Shown in pieces: positions 52,655 to 61,684 of a stretch of DNA of 64,000 nucleotides (position 1 is its first letter; every line of letters begins with the position of its first letter). Position numbers and translations under genes: made by a program. Under the pieces are notes generated by a model. It was not told where the DNA came from. It saw only the letters and a list, made by a program, of their open reading frames with translations, and searched no databases. This stretch comes from Solimonas sp036405815 (GTDB lineage: Bacteria > Pseudomonadota > Gammaproteobacteria > Nevskiales > Nevskiaceae): positions 124,001 to 188,000 of the forward strand of contig DASWWX010000057.1 in assembly GCA_036405815.1 (NCBI GenBank), in the 5' to 3' direction.

Positions 52655-53707
52655 ATGGACTTCACGTTCGACGAACAACAGCTCGCCTTCCGCGACGCGA
52701 TCCGCAAGTTCCTGATGGTGGAAGCGGCGCCGGAAATGCTGCGCGACATCTGGGAAACGCAGATTGGCCGCTCCGCCGAGCTGCGCGCCAAGCTCGCCGA
52801 CCAGGGCCTGACCGCGCTGTCGGTGCCGGAAGAATTCGGCGGCATCGCGCAGGGCGATCTCGACTGGGTGCTGGTGCAGCAGGAGCTGGGCTACTTCGCG
52901 ATCCCGGACTCGCTGACGGCGACCGGCTATCTCGCGGTCTACATCCTCAACCAGCTGCCGGCGAACCACGCACTGCGCGGCGAGTGGCTGCCGAAGATCG
53001 CCTCAGGCGAGGCGCGCATCGCGGTCGGCCATCCGATCAACCCGATGGTCGCCGACGCCAAGAACTCCAACCTGCTGCTGCTGTGGCATGACGACGAACT
53101 GCACGCGGTGAAGCCGGCGGATACGCAGCTGTCGCAGAACCCGAGCATCGACCAGTCGCGCCGCCTGTACAAGGTGACGTGGACGCCGTCGGCGGCGACG
53201 CGCGTGCTCGGCGCTGACGCCGGTCGTGCGCTGTGGGCCGGTGTCATCGACCGTGCGGGCCTGGCGATCAGCGCGCAGCTGCTGGGCCTGGCGCAGCGCA
53301 TGCTCGACCTCGGCGTCGACCATGCCGCGCAGCGCAAGCAGTTCGGCAAGCCGATCGGCTCGTTCCAGGCGGTGAAGCATCACATGGCCGACGTCGCGGT
53401 GAAGGTCGAGTTCGCCGAGCCGGTCGTGCACCGCGCCGCCGCGGCGCTGGCCGAGAACGACGCCAAGGCGTCCGTCTACGTCTCGCACGCGCGACTGGCG
53501 GCGGGCGAAGCGGCGCTGCTCGCCGCACGCAAGAGCATCCAGGTGCACGGTGCGATGGGCTACACCTGGGAAGCCGACCTGCAGATGTTCATGAAGCGCG
53601 CCTGGGCGCTGGATGCGACCTGGGGCGACCGCACCTTCCACAAGGCGCGCGTCGAAGCGCACGTGCTCTCCGGTGCCGCGCTCGGCCCCGGCGAAACCTT
53701 CAACTGA
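52655..53707 (+). CDS. ipdE2: Acyl-CoA dehydrogenase beta subunit, IpdE2/FadE33-like
   Basis: 350 residues. The beta-type block QRKQFGKPIGSFQAVKHHMADV near 225 and the HGAMGYTWEADLQMFMKRAW block near 297 are kept, while the N-terminal catalytic and FAD region is divergent, as in non-catalytic beta subunits of steroid ACADs. It should pair with the upstream alpha subunit. GAGG lies 9 bases before the ATG, after a palindromic element. Partner identity is inferred from adjacency. Confidence 0.85.
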   Translation: MDFTFDEQQLAFRDAIRKFLMVEAAPEMLRDIWETQIGRSAELRAKLADQGLTALSVPEEFGGIAQGDLDWVLVQQELGYFAIPDSLTATGYLAVYILNQLPANHALRGEWLPKIASGEARIAVGHPINPMVADAKNSNLLLLWHDDELHAVKPADTQLSQNPSIDQSRRLYKVTWTPSAATRVLGADAGRALWAGVIDRAGLAISAQLLGLAQRMLDLGVDHAAQRKQFGKPIGSFQAVKHHMADVAVKVEFAEPVVHRAAAALAENDAKASVYVSHARLAAGEAALLAARKSIQVHGAMGYTWEADLQMFMKRAWALDATWGDRTFHKARVEAHVLSGAALGPGETFN

Positions 53708-53736
53708 TTTTCCTTTCACGCAAACCGAGAATTCCC

Positions 53737-54885
53737 ATGGCAGAAGCCTATATCGTCGACACCCTGCGCACGCCCACCGGCAAGCGCAAGGGCAGTCTCG
53801 CCCACCTGCACGGCGCCGATCTCGGCGCGCACGCGCTCAAGGCGCTGGTCGCGCGCAACGCGATTCCGGCGGAAGACTACGACGACGTGATCTTCGGCTG
53901 CCTCGATGCGATCGGCCCGCTGGCCGGCAACATCGCGCGCACCTCGTGGCTGGCCGCCGGCCTGCCGCTGCACGTGCCGGGCGTGACGATCGACCGCCAG
54001 TGCGGCTCCTCGCAGCAGGCCGTGCACTTCGCCGCGCAGGCGGTGATGTCGGGCACGCAGGACGTCGTCATCGCCGGCGGCGTGCAGACGATGACGCAGA
54101 TCCCGATCTCCTCGGCGATGGTCTGCGCCAAGCCGCTGGGCTTCAACGATCCGTTCTCCGGCTCCAAGGGCTGGGTCGCGCGCTTCGGCGACCAGCCGGT
54201 ATCGCAGTTCGTCGGTGCGCAGATGATCGCCGACAAGTGGAAGATCTCGCGTGACGACATGGAGCAGTTCGCGCTGGAGAGCCACCGCCGCGCGCGCGTC
54301 GCGCAGAAGGAAGGCCGCTTCGATCGCGAGATTCTCGAGACCGAAGGCCTGAAGATGGACGAGACGGTGCGCGACACCTCCATCGAACAGATGGCTAAGC
54401 TCGAACCGCTGGCGCCCGGCGGCACGATCACGGCCGGCGTGTCGAGCCAGACCGGCGATGCGTCCGCGGCGATGCTGATCGTCTCCGAGCGCGCGCTGAA
54501 GCAGTACGGCCTCAAGCCGCGCGCGCGCATTCACCATATGAGCGTCTACAGCGACGACCCGATCTTCATGCTGACCGCGCCGATTCCGGCGACCCAGGTC
54601 GCGATGAAGAAGGCCGGCATGAAGCTGGAAGACATCGACCTCGTCGAGATCAATGAAGCCTTCGCGCCGGTCGTGCTGTCCTGGCTCAAGGAAACCGGCT
54701 ACCCGCACGAAAAGACCAACGTCAACGGCGGCGCGATCGCGCTGTCGCATCCGCTGGGCGCCACCGGCGTCAAGCTGATGACGACGCTGCTGCACGAACT
54801 GGAACGCACCCACAAGCGCTACGGCCTGCAGACCATGTGCGAAGGCGGCGGCGTCGCCAACGTCACCATCATCGAGCGACTGTAA
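53737..54885 (+). CDS. fadA6: FadA6-like acetyl-CoA acyltransferase (thiolase)
   Basis: 382 residues of a true degradative thiolase: nucleophile in DRQCGSSQQA (Cys89), the ALSHPLGATG histidine block and the second cysteine in MCEGGGVAN. All three catalytic elements are intact, unlike the Ltp protein upstream in the operon. In the C/D-ring pathway FadA6 removes acetyl-CoA from the shortened propanoyl side chain. It follows ipdE2 by 29 bases. The specific substrate is inferred from context. Confidence 0.86.
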   Translation: MAEAYIVDTLRTPTGKRKGSLAHLHGADLGAHALKALVARNAIPAEDYDDVIFGCLDAIGPLAGNIARTSWLAAGLPLHVPGVTIDRQCGSSQQAVHFAAQAVMSGTQDVVIAGGVQTMTQIPISSAMVCAKPLGFNDPFSGSKGWVARFGDQPVSQFVGAQMIADKWKISRDDMEQFALESHRRARVAQKEGRFDREILETEGLKMDETVRDTSIEQMAKLEPLAPGGTITAGVSSQTGDASAAMLIVSERALKQYGLKPRARIHHMSVYSDDPIFMLTAPIPATQVAMKKAGMKLEDIDLVEINEAFAPVVLSWLKETGYPHEKTNVNGGAIALSHPLGATGVKLMTTLLHELERTHKRYGLQTMCEGGGVANVTIIERL

Positions 54886-54924
54886 GGCTCGCAACCTCCG
54901 TCAAGGACATGCAGAGCCCGATCG

Positions 54925-55014
54925 TCCCGAGTGCCGCGCGCAAAGCGCGCGGTGTATCGAGGGGCTTCGGATGCGGTCCCTCGATAAACCGCGCCTCTGG
55001 CGCGGCACTCGGGA
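54925..55014. repeat. 90-base REP-like cruciform element
   Basis: The whole element is an inverted repeat: TCCCGAGTGCCGCGC (54925-54939) against GCGCGGCACTCGGGA (55000-55014), and GGTGTATCGAGGG against CCCTCGATAAACC inside it with one mismatch. Each half also forms its own small hairpin (CCGCGCG..CGCGCGG and CCGCGCC..GGCGCGG). This matches a pair of head-to-head REP units. It lies in the gap between fadA6 and the next SDR. Confidence 0.7.
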
Positions 55015-55041
55015 TAGACGGGTAAATTTTCAGGAGCAGTC

Positions 55042-55923
55042 ATGGGCATCTGCGACAACCGCACCATCATCGTCACCGGCTCCGGCGCAGGCCTGGGTCG
55101 CGGCTACGCGCTGGCGCTGGCCGCCGAAGGCGCCAACGTCGTCGTCAACGACATCAAGCGCGAGGCGGCGCAAGCCGTTGTCGCCGAGATCACCGCTGCC
55201 GGCGGCAAGGCCGTCGTCAGCACCGACGACATCACGTCGATGGCGGGCGCCGACAACATCGTCAACACGGCGGTGTCGGCGTTCGGCGACGTGCACGGCG
55301 TTGTCAACAACGCCGGCATCGTGCGTGACCGCATGTTCGCGTCGATGAGCGAGGACGAGTGGGACCTCGTGGTCAAGGTCCATCTCAAGGGCCACTTCTG
55401 CATCGCCAGCAAGCTGGTGCAGCGCTGGCGCGATCAGGTGAAGGCCACCGGCCAGAAGGTCGACGGCCGCCTGATCAACACCAGTTCCGGTGCCGGCCTG
55501 CAAGGCTCGGTCGGCCAGAGCAACTACGCGGCGGCCAAGGGCGGCATCGCCTCGCTGACGCTGGTGCAGGCCGCGGAGCTGGGCCGCTACGGCATCACCG
55601 CCAACGCGCTGGCCCCGGCCGCGCGCACCGGCATGACCGAAGGCCCGTTCGGCGCGCTGATGAAGAAGCCGGAAGACGGCAGCTTCGATCACTACGATCC
55701 GGAAAACGTTGCGCCGCTGGTGGTCTGGCTGTGCAGCCCGCTGTCGGCCAAGGTCACGGGTCGCGTGTTCGAGGTCGAGGGCGGCAAGGTCTCCGTCGCC
55801 AGCGGCTGGAAGACGGGAAAGATCGCCGACAAGAAGGCGCGCTGGAAGCCGGCAGAACTCACAGACGTTATCGAGACGCTGATCGCCGAAGGTCCGGCGC
55901 CGCAGAAGGTCTACGGCACCTGA
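55042..55923 (+). CDS. SDR, 17beta-HSD4/beta-hydroxyacyl-CoA dehydrogenase-like
   Basis: 293 residues. TGSGAGLGRGYALALA near 13-28, NNAGIVRDRMF near 95, the active site YAAAKGGIASLT, and the long tail LCSPLSAKVTGRVFEVEGG typical of the MFE-2/17beta-HSD4 dehydrogenase group, which oxidises beta-hydroxyacyl-CoAs and steroid alcohols. It resembles M. tuberculosis Rv3548c of the same regulon. The likely role is the beta-hydroxyacyl-CoA dehydrogenation between hydratase and thiolase. GGAG lies 10 bases before the ATG. Confidence 0.84.
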   Translation: MGICDNRTIIVTGSGAGLGRGYALALAAEGANVVVNDIKREAAQAVVAEITAAGGKAVVSTDDITSMAGADNIVNTAVSAFGDVHGVVNNAGIVRDRMFASMSEDEWDLVVKVHLKGHFCIASKLVQRWRDQVKATGQKVDGRLINTSSGAGLQGSVGQSNYAAAKGGIASLTLVQAAELGRYGITANALAPAARTGMTEGPFGALMKKPEDGSFDHYDPENVAPLVVWLCSPLSAKVTGRVFEVEGGKVSVASGWKTGKIADKKARWKPAELTDVIETLIAEGPAPQKVYGT

Positions 55924-55931
55924 GCGTAACC

Positions 55932-56375
55932 GTGGCCGATCCGCGCGCCATGATGGGAGCGACCGACACCGAGGCCTATCGGTTCTGGGTCGAGGAGCAC
56001 GTGCGCTTCGCCGACCTGGACATGCTCGGTCACGTCAACAACAAGGCGTTTCTCACTTACGCCGAAAGTGGCCGCGTCGGCTTCCTGAGCGAAACCCGCA
56101 TGTGGGTGCCGGGTGCGGCGCGGCAGAACGTGGTCGGCCGCGTCGAGATCGACTACCGGCAGGAGCTGCATTTCCCCGCGCCGGTGCGCATCGGCGTGCG
56201 CGTGCTGGAGATCGGCCGCAGCTCGTTTCGCCTGGGCCTCGGCATCTTCGGGCCCAAGGGCTGCGTCGCCACCGTGGTCACGGTGATGGTGCGCATCGAT
56301 ACGCAGTCACGAGCGCCGGTCATGCTCGACGATGAGGAGCGGGCGCGTCTGCAACCCTACGGTCTTGACCCCTGA
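55932..56375 (+). CDS. 4-hydroxybenzoyl-CoA-thioesterase-type hot-dog protein
   Basis: 147 residues from the GTG at 55932; ATGs at 55950 and 55953 are alternatives. The hot-dog motif VRFADLDMLGHVNNKAFLTYAE, with the conserved Asp and HVNN, is followed by VEIDYRQELHFPAPVRI. It should hydrolyse acyl-CoA thioesters, perhaps releasing CoA from a stalled intermediate. It starts 8 bases after the SDR stop and is probably the last gene of the main rightward operon. Confidence 0.82.
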   Translation: MADPRAMMGATDTEAYRFWVEEHVRFADLDMLGHVNNKAFLTYAESGRVGFLSETRMWVPGAARQNVVGRVEIDYRQELHFPAPVRIGVRVLEIGRSSFRLGLGIFGPKGCVATVVTVMVRIDTQSRAPVMLDDEERARLQPYGLDP

Positions 56376-56423
56376 GGTGGGCGCCGGCGTAGAGTAGGGC
56401 AGGTTCTCACTGGGGCCCCGGCG

Positions 56424-57572
56424 ATGCGATTCCCATCAGGGGTGTTGTGGCTGGTCCTGCTGACGTCGGCCTGCGCGCAAGCGCCGCATCGCGCCGAACC
56501 GATCACGGTTCTGGCCGACGATCTGTTTGCACACGTCGCCGCGCCCACGCCCCCAGAGGACATCTTCGCGCTCAGCGACCCCATGCGCGCCTATCTCCAC
56601 GGCGCGCTGGCCGAGCGCGTGCGGCGGTATGGTGCGACGCAGGGTTTGGTGCAGGCGCTGCGCGACGATCTGCGGATCGAGTACGACACCGCCGGTACCC
56701 GCACGGCGGCCGAGGCATTCGACGCCCGCGCCGGCAATTGCCTGTCGCTGGTGATTCTGACCGCCGCCCTGGCGCGGGAGCTGGACCTGCCGGTGCGATT
56801 CCAGGCCGTATACGGCCACGACACCTGGGCGCGCACCGGCGACCTGGCGTTTCTCAGCGGCCACGTGAACCTGCTGCTGGGCCGGCCGCAGCTGGGTCGC
56901 ATCCAGCACGATCGGCAGGAGCCGGCGTTGATCGTCGACTTCCTGCCGTCTGCCGATCTGCAGAACCTGCACGCCAGCGTCATCGACGAATCGACGCTGG
57001 TCGCCATGTACTACAACAACCGCGCCGCCGAACATCTGGCTGATGGCGATCGGGACGCGGCTTACGCCTGGGCGCGTGCGGCGGTGCTGGCGGCGCCGAC
57101 GTTCACGCCCGCCTACAACACGCTCGGCGTGATCTATCGGCGACAGGGGGCATTGAACGAAGCACGGCGTGCACTCGCGGTTGCGCTCGATCAGGAGCCG
57201 GAGAATCAGCGCGCGCTGTCGAACATGGTGGAAGTGCTGGCCGGTCTCGGACGTGCCGACGATGCCGAGGCATACCGCCAGCGGCTCAAGGCGATCGAGC
57301 CGTATGCGCCGTTCTACTTTCTCGATCAGGGCCTGGCGGCCCTGCAACGGGGTGAGTTGCGCGAAGCAACCCAGCTGTTCCGCCGCGAACTGACGCGCAT
57401 GCCGTACAACCACGAGCTGCATTTCGCGCTGGCGGCCACGGAGTACCGGCTCGGCGACATCCGCAGCGCGAAGCGCCACATGACACTGGCCATGGAGCAC
57501 AGCAGTACGCGTGACCGGCGCGAGCTGTATGCGGCCAAGCTCGAGCGCCTGACTCACGGCTCCGTCTACTAG
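56424..57572 (+). CDS. TPR lipoprotein with transglutaminase-like domain
   Basis: 382 residues. Signal peptide with lipobox LTSAC (about 13-17). Residues about 60-190 resemble a transglutaminase-like fold (AFDARAGNCLSLVILTAALARELDLPVRF), with Cys near 107. TPR repeats follow from about 195 to the end (AYNTLGVIYRRQGALNEARRALA and similar). The presumed catalytic His/Asp were not identified. It has no evident steroid role and separates the main operon from the fused dehydrogenase. Confidence 0.78.
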   Translation: MRFPSGVLWLVLLTSACAQAPHRAEPITVLADDLFAHVAAPTPPEDIFALSDPMRAYLHGALAERVRRYGATQGLVQALRDDLRIEYDTAGTRTAAEAFDARAGNCLSLVILTAALARELDLPVRFQAVYGHDTWARTGDLAFLSGHVNLLLGRPQLGRIQHDRQEPALIVDFLPSADLQNLHASVIDESTLVAMYYNNRAAEHLADGDRDAAYAWARAAVLAAPTFTPAYNTLGVIYRRQGALNEARRALAVALDQEPENQRALSNMVEVLAGLGRADDAEAYRQRLKAIEPYAPFYFLDQGLAALQRGELREATQLFRRELTRMPYNHELHFALAATEYRLGDIRSAKRHMTLAMEHSSTRDRRELYAAKLERLTHGSVY

Positions 57573-57668
57573 GGCGAGGTGGGCATCGGCATAGCCGTCG
57601 TCCCAACGGGTGAAGTCGCTGCGCACCGCGCGCCGGAATAATGCCGCGACCTTTTCCGACGCCCCGCC

Positions 57669-60011
57669 ATGAACCTCGCGTTCACCGAAGACCAGCACAT
57701 GATCCGCGACGCGGCCGAGAGCTTTCTCGCCGACGTCAGCGACTCCGCCGCCGTGCGCCGCGCCATGGAAACCGAGCTGGGTTACGACGAGGCCGTCTGG
57801 CAGCGCCTGGCGACCGAACTCGGCTGGTGCGGCATCGCGATTCCGGAAGCGCAAGGCGGTCTCGGCCTGGGTGCCGTCGAGCTGGCCTTGATCCAGGAGC
57901 AGGCCGGTCGCCGCCAGCTGTGTGCGCCGTTCTTCTCCACCGTGTGCATGGCCGCCACGCTGGTGCAGGAGCTGGGAACGGCGGAAGCGCAGCAGCGCCT
58001 GCTGCCCGGCATTGCCGCCGGTGAATTGCGCATCGGCGTGCCGATGCCGAACTCCGTCGAGGAATGGCTGGCCAGCGCGCGCCAGCTGCGCGCCAAGCCG
58101 CAGGGCGAGGGCTGGCGCCTGGAAGGACAGGTTGGCGCGCTGCTGGATGCCGGTGGTGCCGACTGGCTGCTGATGTTCGCTACGGTCGAAGGTGGCGGTC
58201 TGGGCGTGTTCGCGGTGCCGCGCACCGCGCCGGGCGTTCGCCTGCAGGCGCTGTCCACCTGGGACCGCACGCGTCGCTTCTGGCGGGTCGATTGCGGCGG
58301 CGTGAGCGAGGCCTGGCGCGTCGACGATCCGGATCGTTCCCGCGAGGGCATGCCGCGCATCGGTGCGCTGTGTCGCCTGTACCTGGCGGCCGAGCAGCTG
58401 GGTGGCGCGCAGCAGTGCCTGGACATGACGGTGGCCTACACGATGGGCCGCAAGCAGTTCGGCCGGGTCATCGCGGGCTTCCAGGCGATCAAGCATCGCT
58501 GCGCCGAGATGATGGTGAAGATCGAGGCGCTGCGCTCGGCAGTGTATGGCGCCGCGGCGCTGGCGGCCGAAGGCGCGGACACCGAAACGCTGGTGGCGGA
58601 ATGCGCGATGGCACGCGTACTCGCCGCCGATACCTTTTTCTGGTGCGCGCAGGAAGCAATCCAGCTGCACGGCGGCGTTGGCTTCACCTGGGAGTACGAC
58701 CCGCACCTCTATTTCAAGCGCGCGCAGGCCGGCAGCCACTGGCTGAGCACGACCGATGCCTTGCGCGAAGAGATTGCCGACGGCTTGCTGGGCGACGGCG
58801 TGATGCCGGCCCGCGATGCGCCGACGGTTGCGGGGTCGGCGTTCGCGGACGAAGACGCGACGTTCCGCGCTGAAGTCGCGGCGTGGATGCAGGCGCATCT
58901 GACGGGCCGCTTCGCGACGCTCAAGCATCGTGGTGGGCCTGGCGATGAAGAAGCCGATCCCGCGCTGCGCAAGGAATGGGAGCGCGAGCTGGCGCGCGGC
59001 GGCTGGACCTGCGTCGGCTGGCCGACGGAAGCCGGCGGTCGCGGCCTGTCGATCGCGCAGCAGGTGATCTTCTTCGAGGAATACGCGCGTGCCGGCGGCC
59101 CCGGTCGCATGGGCCACATCGGTGAAGGCCTGATCGGGCCGGCGCTGATCAAGTACGGTACCCCGGCGCAGCAGGCCCGGTTCCTGCCGAAGATCATCGA
59201 CGGCACCGAGTTCTGGGCACAGGGGTACTCCGAGCCGAACGCCGGCTCGGACCTCGCCAACGTGCAGACGCGTTGCTGGCAGGAGGCTGACGGTACCTGG
59301 CGCGTGCAGGGACAGAAGATCTGGACCTCGCTGGCGCATGAGTCCGACTGGATCTTCGTGCTCGCGCGCTGCGAACCCGGCTCCAAGGGCAACAAGGGGC
59401 TGGCGTTCCTGCTGCTGCCGCTGGACCAGCCGGGCGTCGAGATCCGGCCGATCCGCCAGCTCGGCGGCGGCAGCGAGTTCAACGAGGTGTTCTTCGACGG
59501 CGCCGTGGCGCAGGCTGATCACATCGTCGGCGCGCCCGGCGACGGCTGGAAGGTGGCGATGGGCCTGCTGGAAGCCGAGCGCGGGGTTTCGACGCTGGGT
59601 CAGCAGATGCACTTCACGCACGAACTGGCGCTGGTCATCGAGGCGGCCAAGCGCAACGGCCGGTCGGCCGATCCGGCCATCCGCGCGCGCATCGCACAGG
59701 CCTGGTGCGGGTTGCGCACGATGCGCTACAACGCGCTGCGCATGCTCGCTGGCGAGCAGACCACGCTGCGACGCGAGGCGTTGATCGGCAAGTACTACTG
59801 GTCCAACTGGCACCGCGACCTGGGCAAGCTGGCGATGGACGTGCTCGGCGCCGAGGGTGATGTCGTCTCCGACGATCCGGCCATCCGTCCGCTGCAGCAG
59901 CTGTTCTTCTTCTCGCGCTCCGACACGATCTACGCCGGCACCAACGAGATCCAGCTCAATCTCATCGCCGAGCGCGGTCTGGGCATGCCGCGCGAGCCGC
60001 GCCCCGCCTAG
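57669..60011 (+). CDS. Fused two-domain acyl-CoA dehydrogenase, FadE34/ChsE3-like
   Basis: 780 residues, two ACAD halves in one chain. Residues 1 to about 385 look beta-like (MGRKQFGRVIAGFQAIKHRCAEM, HGGVGFTWEYDPHLYFKRA). Residues about 400-780 look alpha-like, with WAQGYSEPNAGSDLANV and YAGTNEIQLNLIAERGLG. The architecture equals FadE34 (ChsE3) of mycobacteria, which dehydrogenates the CoA-activated steroid side chain, and bile-acid dehydrogenases of proteobacteria. So this protein would act earlier than IpdE1-IpdE2. The order beta-alpha is reversed relative to the ipdE1-ipdE2 gene order. Confidence 0.86.
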   Translation: MNLAFTEDQHMIRDAAESFLADVSDSAAVRRAMETELGYDEAVWQRLATELGWCGIAIPEAQGGLGLGAVELALIQEQAGRRQLCAPFFSTVCMAATLVQELGTAEAQQRLLPGIAAGELRIGVPMPNSVEEWLASARQLRAKPQGEGWRLEGQVGALLDAGGADWLLMFATVEGGGLGVFAVPRTAPGVRLQALSTWDRTRRFWRVDCGGVSEAWRVDDPDRSREGMPRIGALCRLYLAAEQLGGAQQCLDMTVAYTMGRKQFGRVIAGFQAIKHRCAEMMVKIEALRSAVYGAAALAAEGADTETLVAECAMARVLAADTFFWCAQEAIQLHGGVGFTWEYDPHLYFKRAQAGSHWLSTTDALREEIADGLLGDGVMPARDAPTVAGSAFADEDATFRAEVAAWMQAHLTGRFATLKHRGGPGDEEADPALRKEWERELARGGWTCVGWPTEAGGRGLSIAQQVIFFEEYARAGGPGRMGHIGEGLIGPALIKYGTPAQQARFLPKIIDGTEFWAQGYSEPNAGSDLANVQTRCWQEADGTWRVQGQKIWTSLAHESDWIFVLARCEPGSKGNKGLAFLLLPLDQPGVEIRPIRQLGGGSEFNEVFFDGAVAQADHIVGAPGDGWKVAMGLLEAERGVSTLGQQMHFTHELALVIEAAKRNGRSADPAIRARIAQAWCGLRTMRYNALRMLAGEQTTLRREALIGKYYWSNWHRDLGKLAMDVLGAEGDVVSDDPAIRPLQQLFFFSRSDTIYAGTNEIQLNLIAERGLGMPREPRPA

Positions 60012-60068
60012 CGGACGGTGTTCGCCGGTGCGCGGGCGTGGTAAGCGATAGGGCGCCGGGTTGATGGT

Positions 60069-60099
60069 CGACAGCGATGCCGCGCAGGCATCGCTGTCG
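60069..60099. terminator. Strong hairpin between convergent genes
   Basis: CGACAGCGATGCC (60069-60081) pairs perfectly with GGCATCGCTGTCG (60087-60099) over 13 bp, loop of 5 bases. It lies between the fused dehydrogenase and the leftward crotonase and probably terminates both. No T-run follows. Confidence 0.7.
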
Positions 60100-60106
60100 C
60101 CGCAAC

Positions 60107-60907
60107 TTACTGGCCCTTGAACCGGGCCGGGCGCTTCTGCATGAAGGCCGTCACGCCCTCGATGAAATCGCCGGTCTGGCCCAGATCGCGCTGCCACTCG
60201 CGTTCGAGCTGCAACTGCGTGCGCAAGTCGTTGCGCGTCGCAGCCTGCAGGCTGCGCTTGATGCGTTCCAGCGCGACGGCCGGGCCTTCGGCCAGCCGCG
60301 TCGCCAGTGCCACTGCGGTGGTCTCCAGCGCGCTGTCATCGACCACCTCCCAGATCAACCCCCAGGCCAGCGCCTGTTCGGCGGTGATCGGCTGACCGAG
60401 CATGGCGAAGCCCGCCGCGCGTTGCGGCCCGAGCAGGCGCGGCAGGATCCAGGTGCCGCCGGCATCGGGCATCAGGCCGATGTTGACGAAGGCCTGCAGG
60501 AACTTGGCCGAGCGTGCGGCAATCGTCATGTCCGCCATCAGCGCCAGCGAGCAGCCGGCGCCGGCGGCGATGCCGTTGACGGCGGCGATGATCGGCTTGG
60601 GCAGCGTCTGCATGCGCTCGACCAGCGGGTTGTAGTGCGTGTCCAGCGGACCGCCGATGTCGAGCTTGCCGTCCGCGCCCTTGGGCGCCCTGTCCACGCT
60701 CTGCGCCAGATCGGCGCCGGAGCAGAAGCCGCGACCGGCACCGGTGAGGATCACCGCGCGCACGGCGGCATCGTCGGCCGCCGCGTCGAAGGCCTGCTTG
60801 AGCGCGGCGAGCAGTTCCAGCGACAGCGCGTTGAGTTGCGCGGGCCGGTTCATGCGGATCGTCGCGACGCCGGCGTCGACGTTGTAGATCAGCTGCGGGT
60901 CACTCAA
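60107..60907 (-). CDS. PaaG/enoyl-CoA hydratase family protein
   Basis: 266 residues from a TTG at 60907, chosen because GGGAG lies 7 bases upstream and the protein then begins SDPQLIYNVDAGVATIRM, the normal crotonase start. Oxyanion blocks GFCSGADLAQS and GIAAGAGCSLALMADM; the active-site block reads IGLMPDAGGTWILPRLLG, with Asp as in PaaG-type isomerases. It ends RPARFKGQ. It is divergent from the MsrQ-like membrane gene. A role in ring or fatty acid degradation is likely but not specified. Confidence 0.85.
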   Translation of the reverse strand: MSDPQLIYNVDAGVATIRMNRPAQLNALSLELLAALKQAFDAAADDAAVRAVILTGAGRGFCSGADLAQSVDRAPKGADGKLDIGGPLDTHYNPLVERMQTLPKPIIAAVNGIAAGAGCSLALMADMTIAARSAKFLQAFVNIGLMPDAGGTWILPRLLGPQRAAGFAMLGQPITAEQALAWGLIWEVVDDSALETTAVALATRLAEGPAVALERIKRSLQAATRNDLRTQLQLEREWQRDLGQTGDFIEGVTAFMQKRPARFKGQ

Positions 60908-61005
60908 GCGAATCTCCCTGGAGTTGTTTTTACGAGGGGCTGAAGCATGACGGAGACCCGTGCCCGCCGCATACTGCCGACGGATTCGAACGGGGTGGGG
61001 ACGAC

Positions 61006-61611
61006 ATGCGCACGACACCGTGGGTGCTGGGCGTGGCGCTCGTGGCGGCGGCCATCGGCTCGCTGGGCTACGCGGTGCAGGGCTGGACGCTGGACGGCGC
61101 ACTCGCTGCCGCGCGCTGGACCGCGCGCTGGTCGTTCCCGTGGTTCCTGCTGGCCTGGAGCGCCTCCTCGCTGGCACTGCTGTGGCCGGGCGGCTGGCGG
61201 CGGACGCTGCTGCGCCGCCGTCGCGCGCTTGGCCTGTCGTTCGCCGCCGCGCACTTCGTGCACGCCGGGTTTTTCCTGACGGCGATCTTCCAGTTCGATC
61301 TGACCCGACCGCTGCCGTTGTTCATCGGCGGTGGCACGGCCTACGCTTTCATCGTCCTGATGGCGCTGACCTCGAACGACGCTTCGGTACGTGCGCTCGG
61401 TGCGCGCAACTGGAAGCGGCTGCATACCGTGGGCGGCTGGGTGGTGATGGCCGTATTCGTGAAGAGCTACTTTGGCCGGCTGGTCGAGGCGCCGGTCGTC
61501 GGCGTGCTCGGCAGCGCGCTGATTCTCGCGGCCTTCGCGCTGCGCTATGCCGCGTGGCGTCGTCGCCGGCAAAGTACCGCCATCGTCGCGCCCGCGGCGC
61601 ACACCGCCTGA
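61006..61611 (+). CDS. Ferric-reductase/MsrQ-like heme membrane protein
   Basis: 201 residues with about six hydrophobic helices. The block RRRRALGLSFAAAHFVHAGFF and the later LTSNDASVRALGARNWKRLHTVGGW carry histidines in the places used for heme b in the MsrQ/YedZ and ferric-reductase membrane families. It could pass electrons from quinone to a periplasmic acceptor. MsrP, the usual partner, is not adjacent. The next gene (ipdF-like) starts 73 bases later in the same direction, but a shared function is not apparent. Confidence 0.72.
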   Translation: MRTTPWVLGVALVAAAIGSLGYAVQGWTLDGALAAARWTARWSFPWFLLAWSASSLALLWPGGWRRTLLRRRRALGLSFAAAHFVHAGFFLTAIFQFDLTRPLPLFIGGGTAYAFIVLMALTSNDASVRALGARNWKRLHTVGGWVVMAVFVKSYFGRLVEAPVVGVLGSALILAAFALRYAAWRRRRQSTAIVAPAAHTA

Positions 61612-61684
61612 CGGCCTCATCCTTCCGGGCGAAGCCGCCGCGACGCTCGCTGGCGACACTGCGGCCCTGACTTCTGGAAATCGC

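Noticed and set aside
56436..60197. A 1253-codon open frame on the minus strand opposite the TPR lipoprotein and fused dehydrogenase genes
   Set aside because: The sense strand has two well-supported genes, and the antisense product is low-complexity Arg/Ala/Gln/His-rich, typical of high-GC shadow frames.
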